Shown: positions 60,147-64,000 of the stretch, piece by piece | Numbering within the stretch: the first letter of the stretch is position 1 | How the letters are laid out: each line of letters starts with the position of its first letter | DNA from: Diadema setosum | Lineage: Eukaryota; Echinodermata; Echinoidea; Diadematoida; Diadematidae | NCBI GenBank assembly: GCA_033980235.1 | Contig: CM067059.1 | Location: 13,044,600-13,108,599, forward strand | Reading direction: 5' to 3' | DNA: 64,000 nt | Made by a program: the position numbers and the translations under genes | Notes under the pieces: model-generated | Told to the model about the DNA's origin: nothing | Databases searched by the model: none | The model's input: the letters and a program-made list of their open reading frames with translations, nothing else

Positions 60147-60539
60147 TTTAAAGGGACTGTACAGTACTGGTTGAGGTGGGGATTCATGTTTTGAATATTC
60201 CTAAGTGAGATAATGAAAAGCCTCTTATGAAATATGAAAGAGCATATAATTTTAAGAAGGATTCAACATCTATTTGATGAAAATTGGTTTTCAAATGGCT
60301 GAGATATCCAAAAAAGTGCTAATAATAAAAGGCGACATGCCACAACTTTATTGGGATCTCTTTGTTTCACCTTGTTTTTGGATATCTCAGCCATTTCAAA
60401 AACGATTTTCATCGAATAAACTTTTGATACCCCTTAGAACTGCATGCTCTTTGAAATCGCTTAGAGTGGTTTCTGAATATCTCGCAAAATGTTAAAAGCT
60501 AAATCCTCACCTCGACCAGAACTGTACACACCCTTTAAA
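60147..60539. mobile_element. TTAA-type miniature element family A, copy 4
   Basis: It begins TTTAAAGGGACTGTACAGTA and ends ACTGTACACACCCTTTAAA. The central palindrome is weaker than in copies 2 and 3, so it is older or a different subfamily. Confidence 0.82.
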
Positions 60540-61100
60540 TGGGAAATATGACTTTTTTCAGTTTTCTAGCATACTGAATGAACTTTTGAATTAACTCTCC
60601 TAGAAAGCAGGGAGATAATGATACCCTTTACATTTTTGTCACAAACAAGTCAAGGGAATTGTACTTTTCATAAAAAATTATGGAATTTTGTTTGATGCCC
60701 TTATTATTTTCTTTATATCTATATTATGGTCCTATGTGATGTCATGAACTGTAAAAGTCTTCTCATCCATGGTTGGCTGTACTTGAACTTTAAAATTTTA
60801 TTATCTTTCAATAGATTTTCTGTTTTTTCCTCAAACTTCGTTGATGTGTTCTACTTATATTGCTGCTTTCACTCAATCTACAGGTATATTTAGGGTCCAT
60901 TCCCCTTTAACTTTACATCTATGATCTTGAAAAGTGTACAATATCTCACCCTGATAGTATTCTTCTTTCACAAAATATATCAATTTGTGTGAAATGAAAA
61001 CGTCCTATGATTAGAGTTTAGAACCAGTAATGCAATTACAAATTCTTTTTTTTTCATTAGCCGATTTGTGAGGTTTCCAACCTGTGGATGTTACATTCAT

Positions 61101-61127
61101 CAGGGAGGTGAGACTACCACCTCCCTG
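61101..61127. repeat. Short hairpin CAGGGAGGTG / CCACCTCCCTG, copy 3
   Basis: The arms are 10-11 bp with a loop of about 6 bp. Confidence 0.7.
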
Positions 61128-61732
61128 CATTCATGCAGACTACTGCCGCTGTATTGTAAATTGTGTTCTACTTTTTGCAGTACTCATCCTCACATAATAC
61201 ATGCATGCCTTGTACCTGGGGCACTTCTGGCTCATAAATTGTTTGTGTTTCATCATACCCTAGGTGTAGAATGAAATTTATCCACAGCAAAAACACTTTT
61301 TTTTTTGATAAAGAACTTCAGACAGAACATGGAAAACAAATGGAATTTGCTTCAATGCTGTAGAGTGAAAAAAAAAGTCTCCGAAAGTTATTGTAAAACA
61401 CCCCATATATGTGATCCTGCATCTCAAAACAAACAAAAAGTCCCCAGACATGGATTTTTAGTTAAAAGCACATTCTGAAAGAGCTTTAAAATGATGTATA
61501 ACTCAATTCAAATGGACTCTCCTAACCAATCTAGGTATTGGAAAGAAAGTACACACTCCGGAAAAGTGTGAACTGAGAAAAAAAGGCTCTGAAGTACAGG
61601 GTCTATTCAAGCGCAAGCCATGCTAGTTGTGCAATGAATAGGACAATAAAACAGGATGTTAACCACTGGTGCAACAACAATGAAGGAATTATCACATTTA
61701 AGTGAAATTGAGCATGCTTTTTTAACACATTC

Positions 61733-61909
61733 CAGCGGCGGATCCAGAGGGGGGCGCAACCGGCGCACGCCCCTCCCCCCCCCCCCTTTATTTTTGGTTA
61801 AAAAACAAAAGAAATAAAAACAAAAAAAATGAAATGAAACCCGGAAGTGGCACCAGAAATATTAGTCACGCCCCCCCCCCCTTTACAGAATTCCTGGATC
61901 CGCCCCTGC
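61733..61909. mobile_element. Inverted-end element family L (CAGCGGCGGATCCAG ends)
   Basis: CAGCGGCGGATCCAGAGG at the left and CTGGATCCGCCCCTG at the right are inverted. C-rich tracts are inside. It is of a kind widespread in animal genomes. Confidence 0.8.
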
Positions 61910-63253
61910 ATTCTGTCCATGATTAATACCAATTTCCAAAGCAGTAGCATCATCCTTTCTAAAGTTATAAGAGTTGAAAGTGAAGAGTTTGTACAGGGTT
62001 TTTAAGAAATGAAAAGGGGACTCTGAGATACACCTAATCACACTATTCTTTAAAAAAATGTTCAAGAAAAACTGCTAAAAACACATGTTCCCGTACATTT
62101 TATGATCCCTAATTTTAGCATAATGTAGAAGAAGACTTGCTCCTTCAGAAAATATGAAAAAGTCAAATTTGGCTACATTGACCCATTTCATAAATTTTCA
62201 GTCCTCACACAGAATCAGTGCATGTGACTTCTTGTCTGTTTTGTGATGCATGGTCACATATATACTAGACACAAAATGACTGCCCTTATGGCTCAATACC
62301 AGTGATATTATTTGCTGGAAGTTTAGGTTAAAAACTGAACTGTCGATGATTAGCTCCACTTGTGAATTCACAACGCGTTTTCACACATGCACCTAAACTT
62401 TAAGATACAACTTATGAGCGAACGTAACTAATGAGAAGTGGGCTTGTTACATAGATCCTTGAAGACCTTCTTGGAGGAGAAAAGAGGGAGGTAGGTTTCT
62501 TCTTGGGAAGAGCAACCTTAGTAGTCCATAGGAGTTGTTCAGGTCTTCCCTCCCTCCCCCCCCCCCCCCCCAATGATTTCAGTGGGTCTTCGACAGCAAA
62601 GGGATCTCATCTGTGATCACTTACTTTGTGAGACAGTTTTATGATCTTGTTAAAAGATAATGGGCTTTTTCACATTCTGAAAAAGAAGACACTGTGCAAA
62701 CCACAAACCGCAAAGGATATTTTTGAACAGCATGTCGCAAAAGTCAGATGCCATGACAATCAATCGTGCAAGTATCCAAATCGCACGTATGAAAGAGTGT
62801 GTACATGAATGTGCATGAATAATTCCGAAGTATTGGCTGCGGAAGTGGATGGAAGGTCAAGCTTGTTTGCATAGCTCTGTCTCATCAAACATGTTTTAGA
62901 AAGTCAATTATCCATATATAACAAATACACAGATATAAGAATCATGCAAAATTTGATCTGCAGAATGCCTCTGTAACATGATTTGCTTAGTGATTCAAGA
63001 ATGTCGTAATGAGCCTTTGATCATATTGAAAAACCTCTTACACTCTGTCCCATTCAGCATCAGGATATAAATTTGGTTGTCGTGGCAATGGAAGCTCTGC
63101 ATTTTAGTTTTCATTCCAAACTTGTTTATCATCGATCAATGCCCTCCATGTTCCTGATGGACATTAGTACCCTTCGTTGAGTATGGGAATATGGAAACAA
63201 GAATAACATTTTCAGAATCTTTGTTGGAGGCACTTGGGGGTATGCATTCACAA
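61910..63253. other. Unassigned AT-rich DNA
   Basis: A C run lies at about 62558-62571. I recognise no gene or repeat partner. Confidence 0.5.
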
Positions 63254-63465
63254 AACTGTAAAACATGATATATTCGCGGCACAACATTTTCGCTAATTGG
63301 AGCCGACGGCCTTTTTTGTGGCATGAAATTTTCACGAATTGCCACTAGCATTCAAACAATGCATAGAGTATAGACAAATTTCGCATGCATTTTAATTGCG
63401 CAAATCTTGGCGTTCGCGAAATTTGCGAAATTATAATGCACGCGAACATTCCTCATTTTGCAGTA
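63254..63465. mobile_element. TA-type miniature element family O
   Basis: It begins ACTGTAAAACATGATATATT and ends AACATTCCTCATTTTGCAGTA, inverted with mismatches. The interior has TTCGCG/CGCGAA words like families B and M. Confidence 0.65.
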
Positions 63466-64000
63466 TTTGATGATAATGCCGCTGCACTTTATTATGTAGG
63501 ATAAATTTTTATAAACCTGTGTTGTAGTTTGATTATCAGTATAATTATTTATTTCATGCAATTCACTATAATTTCTGAAGACACCATATAGTCAGTTTGA
63601 TTATACTTCAAGCTTAGATGAGTAATTATTTGACATCGCCATCTTAGTTATCATGTCAAAGAGTTGTCATGAACTAAAGCCCCTTCTTCTGGCACATTGT
63701 CTACTCCTGACCTTCTCCATGATATCTTAAATGTCTTCCGGACTATATAAACCTCAGAAGTATCTGGAAATTTTCTTCATTTATGAGCTATTGTATGGAA
63801 ATTCATATTTTATTACATTTGTCACTCTAGAACACTATGTATATTTAGCAGCATCTCTTTAGAAACAGTTGCTCTCAAATGTATACAGATGCTGAATTCC
63901 ATTTGAAAGTTACTTGGTGAAATAATCCATGCTTATAAGAGAGGAATTATCCCAGTCATACAAGAAATAGTGAAGGAATTAATATAGTATATCTAATGAA
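63466..64000. other. Right edge of window, nothing recognised
   Basis: AT-rich DNA without a recognisable exon or repeat. Confidence 0.5.

Overview
The window is animal nuclear DNA: AT-rich, with short exons, canonical GT-AG introns, many microsatellites and a very dense load of small inverted-repeat transposons. The repeat types (elements opening with TATGCCTCCGCCACGAAG, TTAA-flanked and TA-flanked miniature elements, a Harbinger element, a CR1/Jockey-type LINE) and the intron-rich genes suggest a marine deuterostome. An echinoderm, perhaps a sea urchin, is my best guess; this is inference from the style of the sequence, not a match.

Genes. (1) From the left edge to about 30.99 kb on the plus strand lie 14 exons of one gene. 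It encodes a long ankyrin-repeat protein followed by charged coiled-coil segments and a Ser/Pro-rich tail. All 13 intron phases join correctly, and the 5' end is outside the window. (2) From 44.70 to 39.11 kb on the minus strand lies a complete seven-exon gene for protein-L-isoaspartate O-methyltransferase (PCMT1). It converges on the ankyrin gene and has an in-frame upstream start that would add a signal-peptide-like leader. (3) Inside the 13-kb second visible intron of the ankyrin gene sits an intact two-exon Myb/SANT-like gene (7.82-8.81 kb, plus). It faces a broken Harbinger transposase (about 9.9-11.7 kb, minus). The same intron holds a 5'-truncated LINE with a long reverse-transcriptase frame (11.88-14.49 kb, minus). 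(4) A weak, decayed minus-strand coding remnant at 37.5-38.65 kb has receptor-tyrosine-kinase-like fragments.

Repeats. At least 15 repeat families can be told apart by eye. They include a four-copy TTAA-flanked element of about 390 bp, a three-copy element of about 370 bp, a TA-flanked element of about 240 bp, a miniature element of about 95 bp with piggyBac-like ends, two 1.1-1.3-kb elements rich in AGGTCA half-sites, and two foldback elements over 1 kb. A near-perfect 357-bp palindrome and a tandem duplication with a period of about 397 bp are also present. Several insertions are nested, so their target sites can be read directly.

From about 45 to 64 kb I find no convincing protein-coding gene. 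That part is repeats, simple sequence and unassigned AT-rich DNA, with one CpG-richer island near 49.0-49.45 kb that could be a promoter or 5' exon.
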